64,000 nt of DNA from Dicaeum eximium (GCA_013396995.1 VWZP01006697.1:310001-374000), one strand, 5' to 3'; shown: positions 14,664-27,726, counted from the stretch's first letter. The notes: generated from the sequence alone by a model not told the origin. A program made the numbers and translations.

Positions 14664-17387
14664 ATGCTTTTTTGTTAAATACTACAGTGCAGACATCTAG
14701 GAGGTCTTTCATTGGAACTAAAATACTGTGTATTCAACCTTGTGCTTTTAAAGTGTATTGGAAGCATGAATGGTTGGGATAAAAACAGAATAAATAGTTG
14801 CATATATAAAGAACACCTTTCACCTTACAGGCTGAATAAAGGATGGGCTTTCTTGGAATAAAAGATCTTCTCATATAATTAAAGATATTTTCAGGGAAGA
14901 ACATAATGAAGGTTGAAAAGGTGAGCTTACTTTTGCCATTTTCTAGCTTCTAAGTATTTAACTTTACAATCCTAATACAATTTTCTTTGTATGGAACAGA
15001 AGAGTTCTCATGGCAACTACTTTTTCTAATGTCTGTTTCAAAACTAAACAAAATTGTTAATATTCTCCTCACAGGCATCATTTTAGCTGAGCTTTTCCTG
15101 TCTTTGCAATGCAAATATTCAGTTTGAGAGACCCAAAGTGCTCTAAATATTCCAAGTGCAACTGTAGGAACCAAAGGTATGGAAGAAATATGGCCTGAAT
15201 TGACCTCTTAAAAGGTTATGGTGTAGCTTCAGTCCTCTAAAACTTAACTTATTTTTGGCAACAAAAATGGATTGAAAATTCGTGTTCAGTCCATAGCTAG
15301 TAATTTCTAAATCTTACATTATAGGTATATTGTGTGAATGAATGTGGAAGACACACATTCATGGAACAGAGATACTGATTTTTTCTCTGCCTTGATTAAA
15401 AGCAAACAAACTAACATTAAAAAACCTTAAATTTCTCCATGGAAAGATACAGGATTGCTTCTAAAATTTCTATAACAATATCAATACTGAATGTTTCCTC
15501 TGAATTTCAGAAGAATGTCTGGTATCAGATAGTGAAAAGAAGGTGTATGAAGCCAACACTAGACAGCTAAATGATCATTTTTCCACAAGAAAAAGTTTCT
15601 TTTTAATTGGCAATCGTTAATAGCAGGCTCAAGTCCAGAAACATGAAGGAGCCGCATCCCATATTATTTTTTTTTGCTAACACAGCTGTCAGTGAGCTTG
15701 ACAACTCCATTATTTTAGGTAATGGAGGTCTGAGAAAACTCATACATTAGAAAAAATGCATGGAATATGAGCAATAGGGAACATAATGTGATGATCCTTG
15801 AGGGGCTTTTCATGAGGCCAGCCTGGAGCTACTCTGTGTTTTCATGCCAAGCTGATTCTTGCAGAACTTTTATGCCCATTTACTTGGGCTGTGCTTTGTG
15901 CAACGAGCTTACTCCGATCGCAGAGCGGAGGGGAACATGAGATGAAGACAGTGCCACGGCCACTCCAGGACTTTGGTGGGCTTTATGGGCCCAGCTTATG
16001 TTCTAGCCACAGATGGCAGTAAGCAGAGCTGGTGGTGTTCTGGTGGTCCCACCAAACCTCCTTTAGGATAGAGCATGTTGGTGCTGAAGCATCCATCCAG
16101 GCTAGGTCCAAATGCCCTTTGCTCACACGGCTTTCTGCATTAGCTACTAGTTCTGGGTGTTATTGATGCCCAGGGATGGCCAGTGTAATTGTCTGGGAAC
16201 CTGCAGCACATCTGAACACAGGCTGTGTAGGTCTGCATCCACAGAGAACTGACACTGGTCTCCAGTTCTCCAGCATGTTCCGGAATGTCCGTAAACCCCT
16301 GCTATCAGTGAACAGAAATGCAACCAGAAAGCAGTTAGGTGCCCTGGCATGATAAATGATGTTAGAAAGCACCACCATAGTCTGCCAAAGGGTGTCCAAA
16401 GGGTGAATTTTGTGTGCTTTTCATCTTTTCTTGGGCTGGTGGTATTTCAACCCACAGGGAAAGGAAAACAACACTTCTAGGCTGTTGGACGTCTTGAATC
16501 ACTAACTCTAGACATGCAGCTGTGGAGCTCTGTGAACTGGCTGCCTTTTCAGTCTGTTTGGTGACCTGTTATCTTTTCCCCTGCTCCTCCTCACACACAG
16601 GACTCAGCAAAGGACAGCTTTCAGTTGTGCAAATAAATTGCAATGCTAAGAAATTAAGTGATTCACTAATTTCAGGGGCAGTAAGCCTTATTTTCTTATC
16701 CTTTAGCCCAGATATCCTCTCCTCTCCCCCATCCTACTCTGATAGTACAAGAAGCCTACTCTTACTCCCAGGGTCCTTAGACCAGTAAAATTAAATATCA
16801 CCTACGTGCCTGTGACATCCTGAGCTCACTGGATGTGATGTAGCTGTGACAAGATACCCTTAAGCTCCCAGTGGGGTTTCAAAGGGCAGAGCAATACGGG
16901 GCAAATATGCATCATTCCCAAAAATGCTATCACAAGGAGAGAAGCGTTTGTTCTAACAAAAATCTAGGAAATAATGTGTTGCCTTAGATGGCAATTTTTA
17001 CTTCTGCCTCTTTGAAAGCTTTTTTTCTTCACTTTTTTTCCCATGCAAACACCTTCCTCTATACCTTCCTGTCTATTCATGACAACTAAAGGAAAATCTA
17101 CGTTTAAAACAAACAAACAATTAATATCAATCAAATATTTATGAGCACACAGGATAAATATTTATGAAAAATATCAGTGTCTGCTGAAGATATAAGAATC
17201 ACTTGTAAACGCTTTGTATGAAAATAAAAATGTACAGTAACTATAAATTATGTGCCTGCTATGATTAAGTGCCATTACAGATGAGTGAATCTTTCAAATT
17301 ATATATTCCCTTGTTGATAGGCTTACTGAAACGAATTGTAAGTTTGGCAAACTGTTTTGGCCAAGAGCAAACTAGAAATCTCATTTC

Positions 17388-17391
17388 AAAA
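17388..17391. repeat. Candidate LTR target-site duplication, left copy
   Basis: AAAA directly outside the LTR end, matched by AAAA at 18035-18038 on the other side. Four bases is a usual duplication length for gammaretrovirus-like elements, but an all-A word could match by chance. Confidence 0.4.
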
Positions 17392-17621
17392 TGTGCGGCG
17401 GTGCCCGCCTCACACTCGGGCCCGGCCGGCTCTCTCGCGCTCCCCCACACGGCACCACCGCGAGTGCGGGCCGGGCCCAGGCCGCCGCCCGAGATGGTGG
17501 CGGAGCGCAGCGCTCTGAGCCGGGGCGCGGCTTCTGAGCTCGGCGCTCAGCGGACACCGGGGCGAGGGCAGAGGCGAGGGGCAGGGAAGAGACCTTTCCG
17601 TGTGTCAGTTCCGAGAGCAGC

Positions 17622-17627
17622 TTTATT
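17622..17627 (-). promoter_or_regulatory. LTR polyadenylation signal AATAAA
   Basis: The minus strand reads GGGGGAATAAAGCTGCTCTCGG. Many retroviral LTRs have an AATAAA followed closely by GCTGCT- or GCTTGCC-like sequence at the end of R. Its place about 55 bases after the TATA box implies a very short R region. Confidence 0.75.
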
Positions 17628-17678
17628 CCCCCGAAGGGTCAGTGACGGAAAAGGCAAAGAGTCATACAATACAGTACC

Positions 17679-17687
17679 TTATAAACA
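17679..17687 (-). promoter_or_regulatory. TATA box of the solo LTR
   Basis: The minus strand reads GTTTATAAG. It lies 5' of the LTR's AATAAA signal, so transcription would start roughly at 17650-17660 and run leftward through the CpG-rich U5 into the flank below 17392. The layout is canonical. Whether the promoter is active cannot be told from sequence. Confidence 0.6.
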
Positions 17688-17825
17688 GGGGTGGCACCCA
17701 AAGGTGGATACATACAGTAGGAGGGGAACTTAATCTAACATCCAATCAAATCTAAGGCATAACATAATAGACACAGAACATTCTAGAGAAAATAGGCAGG
17801 GTTAACATAAACTGACAGGGAGTAT

Positions 17826-17856
17826 GGGTGGGGATACAGGGATTGACAGGGAAGGG
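17826..17856 (+). other. Potential G-quadruplex inside the LTR U3
   Basis: Five G tracts of at least three (17826-28, 17830-33, 17839-41, 17849-51, 17854-56) are separated by loops of 1, 5, 7 and 2 bases. This meets the usual G3+N1-7 rule. It lies on the strand antisense to the LTR, upstream of its TATA box. Confidence 0.6.
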
Positions 17857-18764
17857 ACTGGAAGGAAGGGAGGAGACTGACCTTCTAGGGAAGGCTCAGG
17901 GGGAAGGACATTCTAGGACTGAACTAAACAGAAACAGGCATGGGGATGGATTTGGGGGCACCCAAGAGGTTTAGGGGGATAGGGGGAAATGCACAAATAA
18001 TCATAGGGGAATACGTAAAAAGCGCACCACAACAAAAATGTTCAGGAAAAATGTGTTATTTTTTAATTTTCAAATCAGTTCTTTACATCAGATGTGAAGA
18101 AGAGATATCTAATAGCTTTAAGGCTTTTCTTTTTCAAAAAATGGAAGATCACCATATGCCATGTGCTGGCAAGACCTGACACTTACTACAATGTGTTGAA
18201 GGCAACAATTTTATACTTTACTGGAAGGTATCTCTTAGATATTTTAGACTCCATAGATTCAGGAAACTTTTTTTATCCTAGTAGAGATACAATAAAACTA
18301 ATTTCCAGTTGATACAGAATTCATATTCCCAATATCATTTTGTTTGCTTGTCAAACGGAAAATTTATTACTGGAATTGAACATAGTTCACCAAATTAGAG
18401 TATTTTAACTAAAGCTCTATTGGTATAAGATGATTTTTACATTTCTATGGGAAAAGTTTGTTTTTTTTTTTCCCCTCTTGTCTTTGCACTTCAATATGCA
18501 TCAAGGGTTCTTGATTAAAGCAGATCAGCTTTTAATGGGAGGAGGCTTGCCTGGTTAAATTCAAACTTGAATTCAAGAGCATGTTTTTAATACTGAAATT
18601 ACTCAAGCAGGAACCAGATTTTTCCTGTCTTGAATGATATTAATTGAAATGGGATGTCTTTCTAAAATTACACTTATGGTTATGCAGCAGTTATGGGTAG
18701 AATACAAATTTTTTTTTTTGCCCATTTTATATGGGAAGTTGGTCTAGATAAATGTGTGTGTGGG

Positions 18765-18795
18765 TTTTTTTTGTTTTGTTTTGTTTTGTTTTATT
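18765..18795. repeat. (TTTTG)n simple repeat
   Basis: A T run followed by about four TTTTG units, directly after a short TG array (GTGTGTGTG). A compound microsatellite of low complexity. Confidence 0.85.
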
Positions 18796-21433
18796 TTTCT
18801 CTCTGATGTTAAAATCTAGGAATCTATGGATAGGAACAATTTAATCTTTGATCTAAACTGTCCTCTTTTGATTTTTTTTCTCTGACTAGATAGCAAAGCT
18901 GTCAATCAAGGACATCCTATTTTATAATTTATCTCTGTCAATCTGGCATACAATTAGCTTGAAAAGACGATCCCCACACACACTGATACCAGTGTTTGCT
19001 CACAAAAGTGAGCAAGTGAAGTGAAGTGCCCAGTTCTGGAATACTTTCTGAGGCCAATATTGTCATGTGTGAAGTAACTTCAATGCAATACATGATGCTT
19101 TTCATGAACCTGAAGCAAAGATCTTTAGCATCTGTAGCAAGACAATTGATTAATTTGTGGAGTTTCAGGTTATGCCACGAATGCATTATGGTAAGTTCTT
19201 AGAAACCTGGGCTCAGGTTACTGCAGCCCCTCTCATCTCCTCTGGTACTGTGCAGTGTGCACCAGCCCTGCTGGGAAGGTCAGTGCTGCACGTGCAGTCT
19301 GAACCTGGTGGGAGAGAAAACCTGCTGGAGTCCTGAGGCCTGCTGCCTTTGTGGGTCATGAGGACATGCCCCAGTGTTAAAGGGGACATGAGCTGTCTAG
19401 TCCACCTGGATCTTTCCTTGGGATAGAACTTGGAAGGACAGAGGCAGGAACATATGCTAAGACCAGGCACAGACAGATGAGAAGCTGGGTGCTCTGCATG
19501 GAAATCCTTGTTTGTTGGTGTGCTTTTGGGAGTGAACAGTGGGACCTCATCTTCAGCCCAGCCTTGAAGAGGCATTTGGAATTTCAGTGGACTTCTGATT
19601 TTTCTGAGCTCCCATGGGCTGCATAGAGAATGTGATTTGAGAGCTGCTCTGAGCAGTCAGCGACTGGGAAGAGAAAGCAGAGTTGAGGTTGCACCCATCT
19701 CCCTTCCTTCAACCTCTCTCTTTGTTCTATTTGCTCTGTGAGCTGGGGAGCTTCTATTCAGCCACATAATGGTGCATGCCACTTGGAAAGTCAGCTACTT
19801 GTGACCATGAATACACCACTTGGACAAGCAACACAACTATAGTTAATGGGTCTGGAGCTGTATTAACAGCTGATTAATATTTTTTAGTGTCTTCTATATT
19901 AGCATTGTTTTTCTTCACTAATTGCTAGGGAGCTACCATTCATCAGCTGTCTCATAGCCTGCACAGTTTACCACTTAATTGGGAGGTTGATTCACTCGTA
20001 TGATCCAAACTGAGATGAAGAAAAGTGCCTTGGTAGATGTATACTCATTATATAGTGTGTGAGCACTACTTGTATATGTCAAAAACAACTCTCCCTGGTG
20101 TCCTCAGAAAATGGTCTCAAACACTAATAAAAAGTTTTCATGTTACCTTTCAACATCAGTTCAAAGAAGTCATTGGTGTCTGCATAAAAATAAGTTTCGC
20201 TGCAGAGTGATTGAATTTTAATAATCTCTTAGATTTTGGGACTTCAGTTCCAGTTATTCCTGTCTTATTTTCTTTCTCTACCTCCCTCTTTCAGCACTTT
20301 CCCCCTTAATCTCTTTCTCAGTAGGAGAAAACCTGCCTCTAGGGTACAAGTAGGAGGAGCAGAGAGCATGAAGGATCAAGCTAAATTAGGATGTCTTGAA
20401 ACACAGAGGGTCACAACCCCACATTTTTCTGAGAGCAAATTTCCTGCTATTGACTCTGTAACACTAAGGAGGATTCAAACTGATTTAATTTTCAACCCCC
20501 CCTTGCCTACTCTCCCCCCTACATTTTTCTTTTTCTCTCTAGACAACAGATGTCAATGTCTTTTTAAGTTGCTGATGATTAACTGCAAACACTGCGCTGT
20601 TAAAAACTCCCAGTCACATTTTTCAAAACCTTCAGAAATGTAACTAGCAAAGTGCATACCACAGCAATGTACACGAGCTTATTGAAGGTTTTTTGAAGTG
20701 AGAAACTTATTTTTCCACCTTCCATTTCTGCCTTGTTTCAAATACATTTAAATTCCTCCTAAAATATATGCATCCATTTATAAGAGTAGCATATGTAAAG
20801 ATTTATCAAAAGACTGGGATTTTTGTTTGTTTGTTCGTTTTCTGGGGGGAGGGGGAGTATAGGTGTGTGAATTTGCAGCACAACAAGCAAGGAGGGAATA
20901 GCTTTTGTTGTGAGGCTGAGATCTAGCCTTGCTACTAATTTAACTTACTCAGACCAAAGGCATAAATTCTTCAGAGTAAATCTGTGCAAGGCTTGCCGAG
21001 GTGGTATATCCTAACACAGGTGGAAAGGCTAATAGCAATGTAAAAGGGTAGTTAACCCTGCTTTCTTCTCATTCTGATGTTTTCTGAGTATTTCTCTCTA
21101 TTGAATCTTTTTTCCTATTGTTAAGGCTTTATTTAAGGAGGAAAAACCAAAGATCCCAAAGGAAGGATAATAATTTACTTCCTTGCTGTGTCTGTACATC
21201 ATATAATACAGAGAGTATACATGGGCATGATCCTATGTAAAGTAAGAAAATATTACTTTTTGCAAATTTTGGCTGTTAGTTTGAAAAATGCACAGTTTTC
21301 CAAGGGAGGGGGTGTGTTTGCCTTTTTTTTTTTCCCCTGATTCTTATGTGTCAATAAACTCCTCTCTTCTGAATTTCTTGTTTGGGTGTATGTTTGTTTG
21401 TTTATTTGTTCTGGGGCTGGTGGTCGTTTTTTG

Positions 21434-21476
21434 TGTATTTTTAAGGGGTTTTGGTGTATTTTTTAAGGGGTTTTGG
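21434..21476. repeat. Two-copy 21/22-bp tandem repeat
   Basis: The unit TGTATTTTTAAGGGGTTTTGG occurs at 21434-21454. It is repeated immediately at 21455-21476 with one extra T. It lies in a longer T/G-rich stretch (about 21380-21500), and each unit carries a GGGGTTTTGG core. Confidence 0.9.
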
Positions 21477-24400
21477 TGGTTTTTTTATTTGCTCCCCTGT
21501 GTTTTTTGACCTTCTTCCACAGTAGACAAAGAAGGATTTCTGCTACCTACTAAAGTAAAAGCAATTATATTTCTTCCCCTGTTTGATTCAGAAATCATCT
21601 AGATATGGAGCTGTCAGAAATCTCCTGACAAGGCTGTCATTGGGCCTGTGGCAGATCAGTTTGAGCTAATGAAAAGAATTACAGGTGTGGTAATCTGTCA
21701 CCAGAGCTGAGGAGCTGTGGCTAATGCTACTGTAAAAGGCTGGAAAAACAAGATGGAGTGTGGTCTGTCTAAACTGAGATCCTAATCTGGCAAATTCTTA
21801 AAACCTGCGCTTAACCTGTGCAGGTCAGTAAGCGTGTAGGCACAGCACCCTGGAAAAGCATTTGCACACAGCTCTGCAGGTGGGGTTGTGGCAACGTAAA
21901 ACCTTCACAGCTGTTTTGTTTCGGGTTTATTTTCCTCTCCTGTCTTCGGTGCTAGTAAGATTTGACTGTCATATGCTCCATAAAGAGCTATTAGAAATAG
22001 TTACCATTGTTGTCTGGGTAAGAATATTGGCTTTTTAAAGATTCAGTTCGACCAATTATGTGGGCCTTGCTTGCAGGATGATGAACTAAACTCCCACTCC
22101 CAGTACCATACCCTGACATCTCACTGCTCACTAATGGGCTGAGAAATTCCCATGCCCTTTGCCTGGTGCTTTTGAGGAGAATACTGAAAGCAGTGGGACC
22201 ACACATGGCAAGGAATCACTTCCTCAGAAGCCAGAGGCATTATGTTTAAAAGGATTCATCAGGATACCTGCAGGGCTGATTCTTCTCCTGCCCACTCTTA
22301 GTCCTCAGCATTCCCTTGCACAGCTCAAGACACAAAAAATTATCAGAGAGATGAGGCCTTAATGTGGGAGAAAACTAAATAGGTGCTCAAGAGAGGGCAT
22401 AGCTTTCAATAGGATAGGAAAATGGCAACATTTTAGAGTTCTCTGTTGCTATTTCAGCAGCGGGTTCTGAGTTTACAGCTACTTCTAGGGTTTTGTGTGA
22501 TTTTTGGTTTTGGGGATTTTTTTGTTTAATAACAGAAGTACCGTAGTAATAAGTTTCATCTATTTTTACAAAGGAAAAGAAGTTAAAACATTGCTGAGGC
22601 CAGTAACTGCTGTTAGAAGGACTACTGCCTCCACAGAAATAAGAAAAGAGAATGAGAATTTTAGGAAATGTTAAGCAAGTTAATTAGCAAATGTGTATTT
22701 GGAATAACATAGAAGGAGGTATGTATAGCTGGTCTGTTCTTATTTTCTTGACATCTCTTTGGTGATACCCACTTTATAGAGTGGTAAGGCACTCTGGGGA
22801 AAAAAAAGAGATATACAAGAATGTGTTTGAAAAGAGCGTAAAAGAACAAAATCCATAGCTATTTTTTTTTTTCAATTGAAAATAATTCCACTGTGGCAGT
22901 AATTAGAGTCCTAAGAATGTGTACTATTAAGCTGTCTGCATGCTTCTTGGGTGGGCAAAAGAGAAGGCACTGTGCTTTCATCCTCTTACCTAATGCAACA
23001 AATCCAAAGTAGGCATCAGTCAGTTATTAATGCACACCATGTTGAGGCTTAATGCTATTGTACTAGTTCCTTTTCCAGCTCCAGGCTGGTTGTACAAGAA
23101 AATGCTGCAAAAAGCCTTGGGAGCAAAAGTCACAGTTAGGGATTATGTTCAGGCATTGAAGAAACTGTAAAAAACTCTTTTGTTGTTTTCCTGTTTTTTG
23201 TTAATAAAGGACTGCTTTATTGGTTATACACTTTCAAGTAAATTTCTCAGTCATCTTTAGAAAAGCTGGTTTCAGCCACCTACATGTCTCAGAAGGAAAA
23301 ATAAACTAGGCTGAATTTTACCTGCTTTTCATATATCACTGTGATGTCAAAGCAGCTGTTTATTCCTTAATGTGCCCTTCATTTTTCTATTGAAACAGCT
23401 TAAAGTAATCTACTTTTTTTTTCTCCTCTAAAATTTAGAAGCTTTATAACACAGCAGACAGTTCATGCCTGAATAAAGACTAGAAAGGCATCTCTGATGT
23501 TTTCATATCTTGTACATCAGGAATGGACATTAAACATAGTCATTGCTTCCAGAATTAAGGGAGGAGGGAGGAAGCCCCTCCATATAAAGGTTAGAGTGAG
23601 ATAGAAGGGATGTTTTCCATGACATCACTGGGCAGAAATTAAAAAGTGAAGAGTGAGAAATAAGAGCTCAGTAAAAACTGGAAAATTTCAAAACAATATT
23701 TAATCCATTACAAAATGTGTCTATTTTGAAAAAAGACTGTGTTTTTTAAAAACCATTTTGCCCACCCTTTCAACCAGCTCTAGAAAAGATGCACATGTCC
23801 ACTCTGGGGTGTGTGTGTGAAAATGCAAAGGCTTCTGGTTTGAACTTTAGTATTTAGGAAGAGAAGGGAGGCTGGACAAGGAACAGGGTATTTGTTGTTC
23901 CTGACACAGCGGTTGGTCCATCTCCTGTTTGGCACAGAAATAGTCCTTGGCTGAGAGAATGCACAAAAGCACATTACTGGGCACCTCTGTGGGGCTGGCC
24001 AGGAGCCCGTTCGCCAGCCATACACAAGGACCGTCACTGAATAGGAATGGGGAAGCGGGGAAGCTCCGCTGGGCAGGGAATTCTGTGGTGCTGACCTTTC
24101 CTCTTCCTCGGCTTGCACCAGGCTGAAGCTATGGCAGTTCTGTCCTGCCTGGCTTTTCTTCATTGCTTTTTAAGCAGCTGTCTCTCTCCTGCCAAAAACT
24201 GGAGGTAGAGCATTTCAGAGAATAAAAGTGGATGGTTTGTCAAATGGGGAGTTTGGGCTGTTGTTCTGTGTGCTCAGCCCTGGGTAATACAGCCCTGGCT
24301 GTATCTCTGGAGTGTGGTGTAAACAAACCTGGTGTGGTGTCAGGCACATTTTTATGCCAGTCCTGATTACTCTTATTATTGTCATCATGCTATTGTTATA

Positions 24401-26535
24401 TCCTAAAAGTAAGTAAATTTAATCCTGGTAAAACTACTGGCTGCCTTGACTGAAATCATGCTGCAAATGTGCTTTAAAGGTGGACCCCTGCAAATGCTTT
24501 TGTCTGATCATTACTTCACAACAACCAATGGGAAAATTTTGCAGGATTATGCTCTAATAGATTACAAATAAAGAAAAAATATCCCCACTGCAATATTTAT
24601 ACTTCATACAATATATATTTGATATGTTAATCATTAAAGGTAATACCTTAATAGATTAATCTGTGGGGGGTTGCAGATATGAGTGTTAACTCACCTTGTG
24701 ACATTTAGGGCTTAGGATGGTTGTTAAGTACTTGCCTTTCCTCCACCTCCATTCATGCCAATAGAATCACAGTTTTCCAGTTACAGGAACGCCCTAGGAT
24801 GGAGGTGCATGTGTGTGTTCATGTGACTGCTTTCTGTGGACACATAAAATTGATGAGTACTTATGCTTGCCTGAATGAAACCAGATTCAAGGAACAAATA
24901 TCTGCTACACGTCTCTTCCACAGGATGAATAACTTATATCAGCATTTCTGTATAAATGTTAATAATGTGTCTGATGTGATGGCTATCAGGCAATTTTTGT
25001 GCTCTGCCACAGACCTCAACCACAAAAGTCTACTAAATGAAATCTTATCTGTCTTCTTTTTCACTGTGCAGTTATTATTATTTACTTCTTTTGGCTATGA
25101 AGTGACAAAAAAAAGTTGAGACTTTTTGAACTATAGTGAACATCTCTATTTCATAGATTCATAATTCATGAACTCCTTCTCTGATTTACTGCAAATTTGG
25201 TGGAAAAATCCTACCTCAGCCTGTGACCTAGGCTACAAATCTTGAGGGCAATATGATTTGTGAATCTGGAATTTAGAACTGGGGATAGGAGCCAAATTTT
25301 ATCATATAATGGAAATCCACATTGTATCCCTAATTATAGGGACTCTTGCTATTCCTTAATATATCTTTGCTGGCCCTTCATGCCTCAAAATACAGACATA
25401 TGAGAAATTAAATTTTTTTTGTATACTGTGCTAATTTAAAGATCTTAGTTAAGTGACAGAACTTCACAGACATCAACACTCCTGATTTTTACCATCCTCA
25501 CTGTGCCCGCAGTGTTGACAAATACTGTCTAGCCAGCTACTGCTCTTGGGTTTGCACAAGTCTCATCTTTACAATAAACAGAATACCTTTAAAAAGGGAA
25601 AACTATCAATATAACCCAAATTGTTGTTTGCATAAAACCATGTGAAAGCCCTTGCCAGAAGTGCTTTTCTTGCCCTTTCTGTTGAAGCAGAGCTGCAGGA
25701 GTGAAGTTGATGTGGAGAGATGCATCATGAATCTTTCCACTGTTTCACAGGAAATGGGTTCTTCCTTGCTGGGTTACAGCCATTTTGTTCAAATCCTGGA
25801 GTTCATATTTTGTCATTTTATCAGCCTTTCTTGAGTATCATAGTTTCCACTTTAACATAGTGGCTTTTGTAAGTAAGATGAATAGTTCACTGCTTGGTTG
25901 TTGTGTCCTGGGGCATCTTCCAAATATAATTATAAAATGTGAATGCAATGGATTTTTTTTTTTTTCATTGCATCGGGTCTGCAGAATGATTATTTCAGCA
26001 TAGGGTACTGTATTGGTTTATTACAGTGTCAGGTGCCAGTCTTTTGTTTCTGACCTGGAACCACTTATTTTTCTAATCAGATATTGTACACTATTTGCAA
26101 CTTCAATATTCTCAGCTTTAGTAATGAATGAAAAACACAATCAAGGCAAGAGTGTTTCAATATATCAAACTCATTCCAGTCATTATCAGAATATGGTAAG
26201 ATGGGGAAGGACAATTTCACCTTGGAGAAATCACTGTAACCTATACACAGCATAGAATTCAGTTATAAAGAGCAAGTGGATGCACATATAGATAGATGGT
26301 GAATGTTTTCAGCTCTTCCATCTGTCCAGAAATGAAATGCTTTACCAATGACTGGTGTTTTACTGCTATTTCAGTACGGCTTTTCTGCTTGTTTTTTTTC
26401 TTCATGTAAAATAAATGGCCTTTATGGAATTTAAAACATTCCCCCAGATATATAGATTTATTGAAAGCTTACTTTATCTTCTTTTTTTTCTTTTTATTTA
26501 AATTTTGTACCCTGCTGATTATTCACCATGGGAGA

Positions 26536-26610
26536 TTGCTTCCAGAAGTGTCAGAGGAGTCCAAGGGAGTTAGGCACCTAAATACTATTTATTTTCAGTG
26601 AGAATGAGGT
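26536..26610. repeat. Old amniote interspersed repeat fossil (GTTAGGCACCTAA core)
   Basis: The segment holds GGGAGTTAGGCACCTAAATAC, followed by T-rich sequence and CAGTGAGAATGAGG. I recognise the near-palindromic GTTAGGCACCTAA core as a word that recurs in an ancient repeat family of reptile and bird genomes. The family name and the boundaries are uncertain. No coding capacity is present. Confidence 0.45.
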
Positions 26611-27726
26611 ATTGGTCTTTATAACTTGCTTTGAAAGTAGGAGTTTCTCTCATTATTTCATTAAAAATGAGAATTAGAATAACAAGAATATACAATTGTT
26701 CCTTACAAAATAATACTTTGACAGGGCAACTCATATGAAGGCAGCCAGTGATAGCAGAAATATTTCATCCATTCAACTTTGGCGTTCAGACCTGCATGTA
26801 GTTAACGAGCAAATCCATCTAGTGATAATCCACAGTCCTGGAATTAAACCAACCACAAAAGAATGCATAAAGAAGAGACTTAAAATAAATTCTTTCACCT
26901 TTTCCCCTACTTATAAAACACCTGTTGAGTTTGTTTTCCCTGTCAAGAGATCGAGAGAATTGTTTGGTTTCTACACTGCATAGAACTTTCACAGGAAATG
27001 ACTATGTCCGGATGCTTTATTTGCAAAAGCTTGTTTAAGTTCCCTATTGTTCATTTTTTAGGAATGTGCCTAGTTCCTTAAATGGCACAGTAAAAGCGTC
27101 TGCGTTGACAGGAAGCCTTTTCCAAAGGTTAATTATTTTATGAGGAAAGAAATTACTCTTATATTGCCTGTTAACCTTTGGGGTGTTTTTTTGTTTGTTT
27201 GTGGTTTTTTTGGGTTGGTTGTTTTTTTTTTTTTTAATTATTTCTTTCATTTATGTGACTGCTTGGGAATCACAAAAGCTTTTTCACTTTCTAATTTAGC
27301 TTATCTGTTAAATATTTTTATCAAATCGGAACCTTATCTTGTTAATCTTGTTTGTTCTAGAGAGAATAGATTAAATTCCTTTAAATGTCCACTTTATTAA
27401 ATTCCTGGTATAATTGATTAGTCTAACAAAATCAGACAAGTAGGAAATTTAATTGCTTAAAAGTGCACAACCCGTTGCTACTGCTGACTTTCTCATAAAT
27501 GTGTTATAGTTACGAAAGATAATGAAAATTGTTTTCTTTTAATTAGAATTTTATAATAAGCATTTTTCACTACCAAAATAATTAAGTTTTCAAATTATAC
27601 ACTTTTATTTAAAAATACTGACTATTCAAGGGCCTCATCTTCTCCCCAGAAAAGAAATATCTGATTTCATTTCCATGTAAAGTGCTTACATTTTCACCAG
27701 TCTTGGTAAGGTAGAAAAACCCACTG

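Larger units (their letters stand above)
11566..17387. other. Noncoding DNA, mostly unique
   Basis: No gene recognised. The sequence is AT-rich with scattered short frames. The block at about 15780-16480 is more GC-rich and has more CpG than its surroundings. Two overlapping minus-strand frames of 79 and 67 codons lie at about 16147-16399. It may be an old retroposed or retroviral fragment, but I could not match it to any family. Confidence 0.6.
17392..18034 (-). mobile_element. Solo LTR of an endogenous retrovirus, antisense
   Basis: A 643-bp block differs sharply in composition from both flanks. On the minus strand it starts TGTTGTGG and ends CCGCCGCACA, giving the TG...CA termini of a retroviral LTR. 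In LTR sense the order is: U3 (about 18034-17660) with a TATA-like GTTTATAAG at 17687-17679; a short R with an AATAAA signal at 17627-17622, about 55 bases further on; then a U5 of about 210 bases (17604-17392) that is extremely rich in G, C and CpG. The same four bases, AAAA, lie directly outside each end (17388-17391 and 18035-18038). That fits a 4-bp target duplication, but it is low complexity and weak evidence. No primer-binding site, gag, pol or env lies beside it, so it is a solo LTR left by recombination between two LTRs. The dense surviving CpG suggests it is much younger than the CR1 remnants. The exact retroviral class is not assigned. Confidence 0.88.

Noticed and set aside
17269..17733. 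154-codon plus-strand frame
   Set aside because: Most of it crosses the CpG-rich U5 of the antisense solo LTR, which has few stop words. The frame starts outside the element and reads through it on the wrong strand.
19768..19803. Alu/7SL-like string GGTGCATGCC...GTCAGCTACTTG
   Set aside because: Only about 30 bases with mismatches. No other 7SL parts, and birds lack Alu elements.
23780..24163. 127-codon minus-strand frame
   Set aside because: It sits in a GC-richer patch. The translation has no recognisable motif and low-complexity Ser/Pro/Arg composition.
27140..27400. 86-codon frame with a hydrophobic Phe/Val stretch
   Set aside because: The hydrophobic part is a TTTG-rich simple sequence at about 27180-27240, not a conserved segment.
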